Positions 22,435-34,456 of a stretch of 37,317 nt of DNA are shown in pieces. The first letter of the stretch is position 1, and the number at the start of each line of letters is the position of its first letter. The stretch comes from Bimuria novae-zelandiae CBS 107.79 (lineage: Eukaryota; Ascomycota; Dothideomycetes; Pleosporales; Didymosphaeriaceae), in assembly GCA_010015655.1 (NCBI GenBank), contig ML976680.1, positions 107,685 to 145,001 on the forward strand, in the 5' to 3' direction. A program made the translations under genes and the position numbers. The notes under the pieces were generated by a model, which saw only the letters and a list, made by a program, of their open reading frames with translations, was not told the origin of the DNA and did no database searches.

Positions 22435-23399
22435 TGTCACGAGAGGCTACGAGCAGTGATATAAAGCTTCTAAAATAGCTTAATTAATATGCTACGTATA
22501 GAACTTAGGTAGATACAAGACGTTGCGTAAGAAAACAGAAGTAAAGCTCGTACTTAAGTATATATACTAGAGCTCTAGCTTATTCGCTAGCGCAGGATCT
22601 AGGTTATATAAAAAATAATAGCTATTTATTAATAAATCAGGCTAGTGTTACTATAAAGAATATCTAGATTTAGTAGGTATATATAGGGCTTTTAAGAATA
22701 ATATCCTAAGAAGCTCTAAAGGTTATCTAAGTTTAGTAGGTATTATAGAAATTATAGTAGTTACTATAATAGTATTCCCCCTTTAAAAATAACCTTCTGC
22801 GATGTGTTTAGATTATAGGTTTAGATTTTTTTAAGTACTATCAGTAGAAATAAATACTACTCTTATTCTCTTTTAGTTTATTAACAGGCTCTTAGAATAG
22901 CGCTGTATAGCTAGTTTATTTATAAAATACTTATACTACTTCCTTTTCTTATTATAGTAGAGGTTTTCAACGCTTTTAATAAACCATTCGGGCTCTTTAT
23001 TAATATAAACTAGTTTAAGAGGTAAGGCTTACTAGCTAGACAAGTATTTAAATTTAGTAGTTATAAGTTAGAGTAAGGATATATAAAAGATAAAATATAT
23101 CTTTATAGTCTTAGGTAGTTTAAGTTAGTATACATGCGATAATAATATCTTAGTAATATAATAAGGCCTAATATTCTTTTAGTTTAGCTACTTAAATACT
23201 TATTATATTTAGATATTACGGACATTAAGCTAAACTCTATTACTTATTATATAAACATGGCGGGCGTGCGTTTATAGTTAGTATATTTTTATTATAGGGC
23301 CTAGGCCTAGATTATTTCTTTATAAATAAACTTAGTTGTATTACGTATTTTATTAATTATTTAGCTTACCGCTTAAGCTTATATGGCCTAGTAAGAAGG

Positions 23400-24862
23400 T
23401 CTTTTCGTATTAAAGGGCAGTTTAAAACCTATTTAAGAATTCTAGCTATAGCAGACTATTATTAGGGATATACTAGTAGTTTTAGAAATAGTGTTATTTG
23501 CTTTAAACTAAGTAATAGGTAGCTATTTTACCTAATTATTTTATTAGTGGTTTGTAAATACGCGTAGGACTTATTCTATTATAGCGTTTATAATCCTAGT
23601 TTATTTATAAGCCTTAAGCTAGTACACTATTAAAAAGCGCAAGTTAATATTTAACTATTTATATAGTTTATTATATAAGGTGGAGATAAATTATTTTTCT
23701 TAGTTAGAGATAATAGTATTAGGAAGGCCGTAGTTGCATAAGACGTAGCGAATAAATATCTATACAACGTCCAGTGCCTCCATCCTAGCGTAGGGAATTA
23801 AGTACTAGTATTTAGTTAACTAGTTAATAACTACTATAATATTTATACATCTTTTAGATTTAGGGAGATTAACGACGAAGTTAATAAAAATATATTATCA
23901 CCTCTTTTTAAGTATAGGTAATAGTTTTAGTAGGCTATAGTACTTCTCTCGAGAAGTCTTTAAACGACGATAGGCATAGTAATAAGAGACGTATCGTTAT
24001 ATTGCCTTAAATATACTAGGCTAGTAGTACTCTCTCTAAATAACTTTAAGAGTTTTATTATAGCCTACGTAGCTACTAAATAAAAAGTCGTGTACTACGC
24101 GGAGGATCTTAATTTTTAACTTATTATTATTAGGTATAATAAGTTAACTTTTATAATGCAGGCGTCATTCTCTTACTTTATAATTACTAAAGGATGTTTT
24201 CTTAAAATAATAGGCCTATATATATAGGAATTTTAGAATTTCTTCTATAAACGCATTATTTTCATACTCTTGTTTAATTATATCTTAGATAAATTAGTTA
24301 CTCTTTAGTAGCTAGATTTAATATTAATTATATCTTAAATAAATTAGTTACTCTTTAGTAGCTAGATTTAATATAAATATAAAAGTTTTAAGGATAACAT
24401 CCTTAAAGGCTCTATAGGCTTTCAGTTATATAAGGCTTTTAAAAATAACGTCCTTAGAAGCTCTAAAGAGCTTATATTTAAATAGTTCTAGTTAAAGTAA
24501 GGTCTATTTTTAGGCTTATTAAGCTTTATCTTAAGTAAGTTAATCATAAGTATGCTAGATAAGGGTATTAGATTTCTTTTTATATTTGTTAGAATAGTAC
24601 GTAATAGTTAAATTAAATTATAATAGGTATTTAGACTAGCTTACTTATTAGTAGCTTAGTTATTCTAAAGCTATAAAGTATTACAGGTTTTTATAATTAC
24701 TTATCACGTCTATTAGAAAGGCGATGCCTTTAAGTTCTAGTCTCTATTATGTAAAATACTAGATAATAGCAAGCAGTTTCTTGTTATAAATCTCGTAGTT
24801 ATTCTCTGCTAGGTTTATCCTTTTCGAATAGTACGCGATGGGCCTGAGGACTCTATTAGTAT
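23400..24862 (-). pseudogene. Family B pol: end of RNase H and integrase
   Basis: On the minus strand just below 24862 the frame reads LRPIAYYSKRI, then ENNYEIYNKKLLAII, the conserved end of gypsy RNase H. Further down (about 23900-23560) come NRLTKYR-like, then NYGLPNTIIS and QF-STLYNKLC-like blocks of the retroviral-type integrase core, readable only across several frames. RIP stops interrupt all of it. A 50-bp tandem duplication (24274-24373) sits between the two domains. Confidence 0.7.
24274..24373. repeat. 50-bp sequence duplicated in tandem
   Basis: Positions 24274-24323 and 24324-24373 are near-identical (TTAATTATATCTTA, then TTTAGTAGCTAGATTTAATA). It lies in the family B pol tail. 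A separate motif (GGCTTTTAA, then AGAAGCTCTAAAG) nearby at about 24429-24465 recurs near 22685-22720. Confidence 0.8.
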
Positions 24863-25023
24863 TGTAAGGGGCTGGGTGCTCAAGGAGCCAAAGATGCCAG
24901 AAGAATACTTATGAATTCGATAAAGAGTCCGAAGTTAAGCTTCGGGCGTTAAACTTATATATCTAGGGTTCGCATAACTAAGGGTTAAGGATCTAAAGCA
25001 ATAACTAGGCGTAGCCTATTATA
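24863..25023 (-). repeat. 3' LTR of minus-strand family A element
   Basis: On the plus strand it begins TGTAAGGGGCTGGGTGCTC, the least mutated version of this LTR end in the window, and ends CCTATTATA. Confidence 0.92.
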
Positions 25024-28000
25024 TACCTCCCTTCTCTCTATTAAGGGTTAAAAAAAAATCTCTGCGTCTTATCTTATTTATATAGCTTCGCGATTATTTT
25101 ATTATCTACTTATAATTCTCTTACTATTATAAACCTCTTACTAGTTCTATTCTCGCGTGTCTAATTTTATATTCTTACTATAAGTAGTTACTACAGCGGT
25201 GTGTTCGCGCTAGTGCGTTTACTTATTATTATATATATAAAATCGCTTTTTACTTAGCTTCTAGACCTTACTCTTTTAAGCTTTTTTTTCTTAGCTTAAC
25301 TTCGTGTGCTATAACGTCTTACTTTTAACCTAGTCTTCCTTAACTTCGCGACCTAATTCCCCTTACTATTCTAATAAGATAGCTAGCCCTTTACGTAATA
25401 GCTACGTAATAAGGACGCTTAAGCGTTAGAAGTGTACTACTAACTTTAATAATAAAATAGAGGAAGGCCTGTCCCCGTCGCGATTACTTAGCTACTAACT
25501 TAAAAAGACTAAGCTCTTCTAAAATAAGGCTACTATATCTAATACTAGCGTAATCTTTCTTAGCTAGCTTACTAAGAAGTTTAGTTTTTTTAAAGCTTGC
25601 GAAGTAAGTTCTAAACTTTCTTTTATACTTTTTTTACTTCTTCCTACCTTTTAACTTGCTTTCTTACTCTTCTAACCTCCTTCTTAGTTCTTTATTAGCC
25701 TAGGTGTGCGCACTCGCTAACTTAATAAGCTTAGCTCTTAAGGTCTAATCTTGCTACGCGCGATAATTAAGCGCTAATATATTAATTACGTTATCTATAA
25801 ACGCGTCTATTAGTAGGTGCTAGTAGGCAAGATAGTGTCCTGCGAGGAGTGCTATACCTACAAGCTTACTAGCTACACTAGACAAGTATGCTTTAGTCTA
25901 ACTCGTTCTAGATAACTTTAGGGTGTGCTCTACTAACTCCTTCCCCTACCTAGATTTAGCCTGCCCTTAATAAAGTTAGCCGCGAAGAGTTTGCTAATAT
26001 TATAGTTATTAGTATAGGCTACTTTATAAATAAGGTTTTAAAAAGTAGCTAGGAATAGAAGACCTTCTTTACCAATCTTAACGCGTTCTATTCTGCTTAT
26101 AAGGTTATTATTGTTAATTACTATACCTTCTTTAAGAGTAAGACTACTACTACTTTAGGCTTTATTACTTCTTTCTTTAAGGCCGTTTAGCTCTTAGAGC
26201 GCATCGCCGTTGCGGTTAAAAAGACTTTTAACCTTCTTTAAATTTATACTACTAACTTTAAAGCATTCTATTAAAAGTGCAAGAACTCTTTTATAAGTTC
26301 CTTTTAAATAATAAAGTAATCTTCTAAGACTAACATCGTGTAGCTCTCTAGCAAGTTCGTGGTGGTAGATAAGGGTATTATAATAGATAGTCTTTAGATA
26401 ATAAATAATGTCTTTGCGGGAGCTAATATGCCTACTTAAGCCTACTAAGGCTTGCGCTAGTGGCTTTAGGCTATTGTAATTAAGGAGCGCCTAAGTAAGG
26501 AGGATAATAGCTTTCCTAACCCTAGTAGTGTATTAGAGGGCAGAAAAGTAGACCTAAATATTATTAGAAAGGGTTTTACTATTTCTTTAGTAGCTAAAGA
26601 TACCTCTCTTGCCTAGTTCCTTTCTCCTTCTTGCTTTAGTTTGCTTCTAAGACTTACTTCTTTTATAAGGGTTATCCCTTACTACTATAAGAATTATTTA
26701 GTCCCCTTATTATCCCTAATAGTTTTAAGGGTTTTCTAAGTTACTTTTTTAAGATTTCTTCTTAACTTCTTTCTCTAATACTTAACTTTATCCCTTAACG
26801 ATGTTGTTCTTACCCTTATCTTAGACACCTTTATCTAGCTAGATTTTTTAGCTTAGTAAGGCAGGCATCGTAGAGCCTCCTTTAGGTCTTAATAAAAGCT
26901 AATTTAGGAGATATTGCGATAGAATCCTATTAGGTGTTTTCTATTACGATTTTAATGTGGCTTAGTAAACTTCTCTTAATAGTCTAATATAGTAGCTTAG
27001 TTAAGGTTCCTATAAGGTTCCTAAGTTCTTTAAGAGTAGTTTTCTTACTATACTAGGTATTCCACCCTTTTGCCTTTACGGGACTAGCGTTTTTTATATA
27101 TATTAACTATACTATACTCCTTTTCTCCCTCTTTTATTATAATTGCTTCGGGCTAGGCGTTATTAGTAGTTTAGCTAGGGAGAGGGTTTAATAAGGCTAA
27201 TTTTAGCCTATCTACGTAGAACCTTAGGTGCATGTTCGGCGAGACGTCTAGTTCTACTACGTAAGAGTTTATTACTTTTTTTATAGTAAACTTTTCTTAC
27301 TTCTAGTCGAGCTTCTTGCTTAGATATTAGTTTTAGAGGTAGTTCTTATACTTTAGCTATACCTTATTTCCTTTCTTTAAGATTAGAGTATTTTTATGTT
27401 AATAGTTCGCTAGGCGCTCTTATTCTTATTAGGCTATTATTATTTTTGCCTAAGCGAAGTTAAAAATCTTCTTAAACTTCTTTATTATTATCTTCGCGGC
27501 CTTCTTTATATTAGTTCTAAGCTCTAAGGCTAATCTCCGTGCCTTGAAGTTCTTAACTAGTTTAATATTCTAGCTATAGGATAGAAAAAACAGACTAACT
27601 CCTGTTAATATAGCTTCTCGCCCTTTAATAGTTATCTAGGATATAGGAAGCCACTTTATCCAATTATCTTATTACTAGTTATAGTACGCCTAGAGGTAGG
27701 CTTTAAGGATAGAGTTTATTTATTCTATCTGCCTGTCCGTCTCTAGGTGCTTTACTATAAATAGTCTTTAGTTAATACCTGCTTATTTATAGAGTGTAGT
27801 CTAAAATTTGCTTACGAATTGTCTCCCGCGGTCTAATGTAATAGAGGAGGGGAAGAAGTGGTCTACTACCTAGTATTAAAGGAATGCTATTATAACTATA
27901 AGTACCTTAAGATTTAAGAGACTAATAAACTTAGGGTCCTTACTAAGTCTATCTATAATTACTATAATATTCGTGCAGCCATCGCTCTTGGGTAGAGTAG

Positions 28001-31000
28001 TAATAAAGTCTATTATAATATCCTTCTATCCTTATTTAGGTAGTAGTAAGGGCTTTAGCAGGCCTTGTTTTGCTTCTCTCTATAGTTTAGTTTTTCTATA
28101 GATATTATAGTTCTTAATATACTACCTTGCTTAGTTAGATATCCCTAAGAAGAAGTAGTCTTAAGCAAGAATCTTATAGGTGTTTTTTTATCTTAAGTAT
28201 CTTAAAGCTAGGAAACTATGCGCGACCGCTATTAGCTTTATTTATAAAGGTTTTAATTCTAGTACCTATTATCTTGACCTGTAGCGTAGGTACCCTTAGT
28301 TATCTATACTATATTCTAAGATACTAATAGATAACTTCCACCTGGGTTTAAACTTCTTAAGCCTATTCTTAATATAGACCTTTATTTTACTATACGTACT
28401 GTCTTTATCGCGTTCTACCTCTTACTATATAGTGTTAAAGTCTAGTTTACGTCGCTTAGCAGGGCTATCGCCTCCTTAAAGGGTTAATATAGGTAGTTTA
28501 GGGCGTGTTAAGTAAGCGAGTACTAGGTCCTTATCTACTTTAGTATAGTTAGGTTCCTCTATAGCGGTAGGTATTTAAGGGATAAAAGACTTTAAGTTAT
28601 TTCTCTTAGTATTCTCTTAAAGAAGCGTAAAGTGCCTTAACTTTAATTTATTATCTTTACTATCCTTTAGCAGGTCTTAGTCCCTCTAGGAGAGGGCGTT
28701 CGTCCTAGAGTTTACTAACCCTAGTCTATATACGAACGTTATATTAATATAGCTAAGTATATCTACCTACTAAACGTGTCGTTCGTCTAACCTTTGTTTA
28801 GTAGTAAAATACGTAAGGTTCTTATAATTAGTGTAGACCGTAAGGTGCTTTACTACTTAATATATATAGTCTTATTTATTTACGCATTTAATAACTATAA
28901 GTATTTCTTTATCGTAAATAGCGTAGTTACATTCTGCCAAGCTATTCTTTACTAAGAAGTAAGCTACTAGGCGTAAAATCCTATTATTATTATACTAAAA
29001 GAAGTATCCCCTAATTAACTAGCTAGAGGCGTCTACTTCTAGTACTAATTCTTATTTAGGGTTAAAGTGGGCCAGCGCGGAGTCTATACAAAACGCTATT
29101 TTTAGGAAGTTAAATACGTGCTACTGCTCTTATTCCTAGACAAATTCTACTCCTTTACTAGTGAGCTTTATAAGGGGGCTTACTATGCTAGAGAAGTCTT
29201 GTATAAATCTTTAATAAAAGTTTATAAAGCCTATAAAGCTCTAGACTTCTTTTACTAAAGTTAGTAGCTCCTATTCCTAAATTACTTAGACTTTATTTAG
29301 GTCCATGCTTACGCCCTTATTAACTTTTATAATAAATTTAATGTACTTAGTCTTTTTAACGTAGAACTTAGATTTCTTAATATCTAAGTGTAGTCCTGTG
29401 GCCCCTAACTTTTAGATTATAGTACGTACTTCTCTTTGTAGTCTTTTTGGCTGCTACTAGAGAAGATAAGAACGTTGTCTATATACGCTAAGTAATACTT
29501 GTTAAGGTGCTCCCTTAGCACCTAATTAATATATTACTAGAATATACTTAGCGCGTTAGCTAGGCTAAAAGAAACTACTAGCTACTTATAGAAACTAAAT
29601 TAGGTTCTAAATGCTATCTTCTATTTCTCGCCTTTTACTATCTAAAGCTTATAGAAGACTTAGATTACGTTAAATTTACTAAACTATTTAGCCTTCGCGA
29701 GGAGCTAAAGGGTTTTACTAATTAATAGTAGAAAGTACTAGTCCTTCTTTAAGATAGTATTTAGGGTTTAATAATTAACGTAAAAGCGTAGTCCTCTACT
29801 AGATTTCTTAGTAAATAATACTAGGGCGGCGGCGCTAGACTTACTTACCTAAATAAAGCCTTTATTTATGTATTTAGTAAGCTTTTTTTTAAAGGACGAG
29901 CAACTCTTCGCGAGACATATTAAATAGAGGGCCGTAGGGAATCTTTAGGGTCTCGCTATCTTTTTCCACGAGAGGGATAAAAAGATCTACTCTAGGTCTA
30001 TAGTGCAAGGGAAGCTTGTTAGCTTATTTCCTATAAAAGATACGCTATAAGTCCTTAAAAGCTTTAGGTAGTAACTCTTATAGGTTTACCTTTAGCTTGC
30101 GGGTTAACGCCTTTTATATATCCTTTATTAACATAGAAAACACCTTAGCCCCGTTTCCTAGGCGTCGATTACGCTAATCTAAGGCTATAAAGGCTATAGC
30201 TAATACCCCTTAGGGTATTATTAATAGTTTTTTTACCTTTTTAGTTATAGATGCGGGTTCCTAAACTTCTAATCTAAATTAATTTCTTCGCTAGGGCTAG
30301 TTTAACCCTATTCTTTTTTATTTAGGTTAGGCTAAGGATTAGGTTGTACAACCCGCTATTAGGTAAGACGTATAGCTATATTAATTTTATATAGCTATTA
30401 ATATTTACTTTTAGTTAGACTACTTCGCGTATAAAGAGTCGCATGCCTCTAATACTAATAACCTCTTATAAATAGGGTAGGTTCTTGCGCTATAGGTGGG
30501 CTTTCGTTATAAATTTTTTTAATATAAATTTAAAGGTTAAATAACCCGAATTAATTATTGTTAATATAAACATAATGTTATTAATAAGCGAGTATACTAT
30601 TACTAATGTTAAGTTTAGCTATAGCCTTTAAAAGTTATTAAAACTTATTTTTTGCCCTTTTCCTACTTCTACCTCCTAGCGGCGACTGTTGCTAGGAGGA
30701 CCTAGTTTTCTAAATTAGTAGAGGCTATATTAAACTTTTTATTAGAGAATTCTTTAGTAGCGGGTGCAGCGGCGCGAACTTGTGCTAGCTTTATTATAAG
30801 TAAAAGTTTATACTACTTTACGCGATGTCCCGTATCTCTATAATAAAAATAGGAACTATTCTTCTTACGGGTTTCTATTACCTCGCGCGACATCCACGTG
30901 GCTTGTTTTTAGGTGTTGCTAGACATGTATCCCATGGCTCCGTCCGTCGCTTAGTGTCTTCTATCTTGGCTTTATCGGCCGGACATCCTTCTAAGGTTAG
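25024..31000 (-). pseudogene. gag-pol remnants plus 3' extra region of minus-strand family A element
   Basis: On the minus strand the gag zinc knuckle keeps GHRVK (near 30835-30790) but its last Cys is Tyr. RT starts near 29960 with an NMSREELLVL-like block and has YIDN at its active site. The integrase core (ISDRG type) lies near 27840. From about 26900 to 25024 is the long region after integrase, in which several minus-strand frames remain readable, including a coiled-coil-like Lys/Glu-rich segment near 25720-25640. Stops are fewer than in the plus-strand copy but still fatal. Together the two copies give the best view of the original family A proteins. Confidence 0.75.
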
Positions 31001-32194
31001 CTTAGGTAGATTTCTAATCTATTTTATCTGGCGCCTTGTTCTTGGTAGAAAACTTTAGTAGTTATAATATGTTTTAAAAGAGGTTTTCTTCGACCTTATT
31101 AACCCTCTTTTAGATCCCTTACAGGTCCTAATTATTATCTATATCTACTATAACTATTTAGTCCTGTAAGTCCTTGCAGAAGCTTTAAAGGTATAAGTTC
31201 TTTAAAATTTCTTAACTATGCTCCTCGGCTTCTATAGCATAGTTATTAAAGTTAAAGTTAAAGTTACGAAGCTTCTAGTTCCCTTATTATATTATAAGTA
31301 AGCGGTTACGCGCGATTTCTTCTGCTAAGTAGTTATAAAAGTTATAGTCTAGTAGCTCTTAGAGGTTAGCTTTAGTGCACTTTAGGTAGTAGTCTAGGTA
31401 TATAATTCCTACTATCGCTGCACGTCCTATTAATTAACTAATAATATATTTAAGTATATTTCTAAGGCAGTCCCTATTCTTTAGGAGCTTATATTATATT
31501 ACTATCCTAAAGTAGTAGTAATCCTATTATTTACTATTAAAGTAAGCTAAGTTAAGAATCTTAGGGCGGCGGCTTCTTCCTTAGTTTAAGATAAGCTTTA
31601 CTATTAATCTCTCTAGTAGCTCTATCTATTAGTCTACTTTTAACGGCTAATTCGTACCTCCTGTCTCTTAGGAGTATTATTATATTATTAGGGGTTCTTA
31701 GCGCTCCCCTACTATTTTTTTAGTTAGTCCTTTTACTCCTTGTAGTAGAGTTTAAAGGGTGTCTTAGAGGTTAATAAGTGCTTTAATCTTACTTAGAAAT
31801 TACTATATTTTGTTTTCGTTGACTCCTGATGCCTAGAGTTTAGTTATAAATAAGGAGGCTATCCTTTTATTTCCCTAGCTATTACTCTTTTATAAGCTAA
31901 TAGCTCGCTGCGCATAATTATTCGCGCTAAAATATAGAATTTTAGTAAAAAGTCTTATTCTTGATTCTATAACTTCTTTATTTAGTAAAGACAGTCTTGC
32001 TAGCGTTAAGTATCCGTTAGGACTTCTTTTTAATTACTTGCTAGGGAGGGTTCTGTCTTCTTGTAGGTCTAGGCGTCGCCTTTATAGTATCTATCTACGT
32101 AAGTTTTTTAACTTCGTGTGCTGCTTCGTAGCTTTAGTCTATAATTATATTAAAATTTACTTGTCCCGCGATAGGTAGAAGTAATTAAATTTAA

Positions 32195-32355
32195 TATAAG
32201 GGGCTAGGTGCTTAAGGAGCTAAAAGTGCTAGAAAAATACTTATAAATTTAATAAAGAGTCTAAAGTTAAGCTTCGGGCGTTGAACTTATATATCTGGGG
32301 TTCGCATAACTAAGGGTCAAGGATCCGAGGCAACAACTGGGCGTAGCCCATTATA
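32195..32355 (-). repeat. 5' LTR of minus-strand family A element
   Basis: On the plus strand it begins TATAAGGGGCTAGG and ends GCGTAGCCCATTATA. It has the same length as its partner and is followed by the AGTAT target duplication. Confidence 0.92.
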
Positions 32356-32360
32356 AGTAT

Positions 32361-34020
32361 TGTGTTATAATAGTATTCTAATAGTAATATAATTAGAGAC
32401 ATTGGATTTGACAACGATCTTTATATTTAGGTTAAAGTATTAGAGTATTAGGGCGATATTAAAGACTTAATAAAGATTATTAAAAGCGAACTTTATATCT
32501 TTCTTTATTAAGTTTATAAGCGGTGTACCGAGGTAGGAGAAGTTATTAATAATTTTTTTTTATAAAAGTTTATAAAACCTAAGAAGGCTTATATATCCTT
32601 TACGTTGCTTAGGTATTTCTAGTCTAGTATAGCTTAATCCTTATTAGGGTCCATCAGCACACTATTAGTGCTAACTACATAGTTTAGGTAAGTAATTTTA
32701 GCTTAGTAGAATTCGCACTTATTAATATTAAGTTATAGGCTAGCTTTCTTTAGGGTAAGTAAGATAAATTAGACGTATTTTTAGTGTTCTCTTAAGTTCT
32801 CGCTATAGATTATGTTACGACTACAAGGACCAAAAGAAGGAAGTCAGGTAATTACGCCAAGGAAGTAATTGTTGACGGGACGACAGAAACAACGAAACAC
32901 AAAGAGGCGCGGGGCAGCTTATGTCAGCAGTCACGTGATGAAGCCCCGCATAAAAGGAAGTCCTATGGGACTACCAGAGTCCCTGGGACTACGGAGTCTT
33001 GGCGGGACTACAAGGAGGAAACAGACTGGTATATAGTGTGACGATTCTCCTATGTTGTTTCTCTCCTCGTAGTCAACTCACATATCTTCTGTGCGAGTAC
33101 GTTCTCCTATACAGACTAATAGTTATCTTACTTTATTATAAGATTAGATTGTCCAGCCGCGCTAAGTGTCGCATTAACTTGTACTACTGAATAATCCGTG
33201 AAGCACCACGATACCTTACCGCCCTAACCCGAACCGGACTAAGGTGTGAGAGCCTCATAACAGATTAGAATATCGTTAAGATATATAGTGTAGAAGATAT
33301 CTAGGTACGGACGTAGTACGTTATTTACGAAGTGCTAAAATATACTTAAAGCGTTGGCAAGCCTAAATGGCATTACTAGATACTTAAACAGACTATATCT
33401 AATACGAAAGGCTATTAGCCATTTATCGCCCTCTATAATTTAGAGGCGATTAGAAGTAGTAATAATATTAAGTTTTATATAGTATTTAGTCTTGCCTAGT
33501 TAGTGTAGGATCTTTTAAATAAGTAAAATTAAGTATCAGTTTTTAATAATTACATCGTTTAGGGTATAGTAGTTTACGTAAAAGTAAAGACCAACTCTAG
33601 GCTTCTTTATAAAAATTACTAAAAATACGATAGGGGAAGAGCTAGCCCAAATAAAATTCTTTAATAAGTTTTTAGTAAGGTACTTACGCAGCACCTTAAG
33701 TTTATTTTAAGATATACTATAAAATAGCCTCAACCCGTACTATTTACCTTCTTTAAGCTTAACTTTATAATTATAAGGTCTTTTATTAGGTACCTAGTTA
33801 AACCTTTCTTAAGAAAAGACGTCGAGCAGGTTATAGTACTTTATAGGTACTATTATAGATATGTTAGTGTATGCCTTAGTTTTAAGGGCCTTATTAATAT
33901 TAGTAATAGATATAATAAAGATCTTAGACCCTTATTTCTTCCTAAGGCATACTATTAGGGTAGCTCTAACATAGTAGATATTTAAGTTTAGTACGGATTT
34001 TAGATCGGGCTTTAGGTCGG
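32361..34020 (-). pseudogene. Family B reverse transcriptase and start of RNase H, split by a solo LTR
   Basis: The minus strand encodes an RT with SSSPIVFLVIFIKKP and GLYFYVNYYTLND, then GDKWLIAFRIRY, LFKYLVMPFRLANAL and the active site YLND (33272-33283, originally YLDD). These are the ordered RT blocks of Ty3/gypsy. The frame is cut five residues later by the solo LTR 32813-33262 and resumes with NLREH and FLGF-type RNase H connection sequence. RIP changed Cys, Gln and Trp codons. The RT differs from the family A RT. Confidence 0.85.
32813..33262. mobile_element. Solo LTR (450 bp), TSD GATTA, in family B RT
   Basis: It starts TGTTACGAC and ends CATAACA; GATTA flanks it at 32808-32812 and 33263-33267. 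It is unmutated by RIP except perhaps its 3' part. It contains CACGTG (about 32934) and three GGGACTAC units (32967, 32985, 33004) alternating with AGTCC, so it can fold into imperfect hairpins. The TGTTA...TAACA ends are shared with the LTRs at 2257-2679 and 34021-34451. The short open frame at 32999-33190 is without support as a gene. Confidence 0.85.
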
Positions 34021-34451
34021 TGTTAAGATCTGTTGAGACCCAACATGATAAGGGACGGGGCACTGGTACTTATCCGTGCGCCTAGCTAAGATTCCTGACT
34101 TAACTACGTGTCACGTAACAAGTCACGCGTCCCAGAAGTATTAAACGTCCCAGAGATATCTTGGCATGTGGGACTTCGGGACTCTTAAGACACTTGGGAC
34201 TTATAGGACAGGATATATATATAGGAACGCTAAGTACAGCCCTTCTATACTTATATTTAACCTAAGTTATTAATTTATTATTTAGATTATACTTAGGCTT
34301 TAGTTAATTCGTTTGTAGCCGCACACTACTTTTAATACTAATAATCCTATTAATACGCGTAAGCTATTAGTATCCCTTCTTTGCCTTAGTACTCTTGTCC
34401 GAGAACTAACCCTAGTCTCCTTTAGGACTAGCTACCCCGAAGGACGTAACA
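34021..34451 (+). mobile_element. Solo LTR (431 bp), TSD GTCGG, between family B protease and RT
   Basis: It starts TGTTAAGATC and ends GACGTAACA, with GTCGG at 34016-34020 and 34452-34456. GGGACT units occur at 34170, 34178 and 34196, just before a TATATATATA stretch (about 34213). Its 3' half is homologous to the family C LTR at 2257-2679, read in the opposite orientation. That half is TpA-rich while the 5' half looks unmutated. Confidence 0.85.
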
Positions 34452-34456
34452 GTCGG

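Larger units (their letters stand above)
24863..32355 (-). mobile_element. Complete Ty3/gypsy retrotransposon, family A (7493 bp), minus strand, inserted in family B RNase H
   Basis: LTRs of 161 bp lie at 32195-32355 (5') and 24863-25023 (3'). AGTAT is duplicated at 24858-24862 and 32356-32360. Removing the element rejoins the family B RNase H frame. The internal order mirrors the plus-strand copy at 7290-14779: gag knuckle near 30835-30790, RT near 29960-29430, integrase core near 27850-27650, and a long 3' region to 25024. This copy is less mutated: the RT active site reads YIDN (near 29471-29488) rather than YINN, and more CpG/TpG survive. It is still inactive. The 77-codon open frame at 30825-31058 on the plus strand is antisense to gag. 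Confidence 0.92.

Noticed and set aside
30825..31058. 77-codon plus-strand frame, and its counterpart at 8614-8820 minus, as a conserved small protein
   Set aside because: Both are antisense to the gag region of family A copies; the similarity between them follows from the retrotransposon being present twice.
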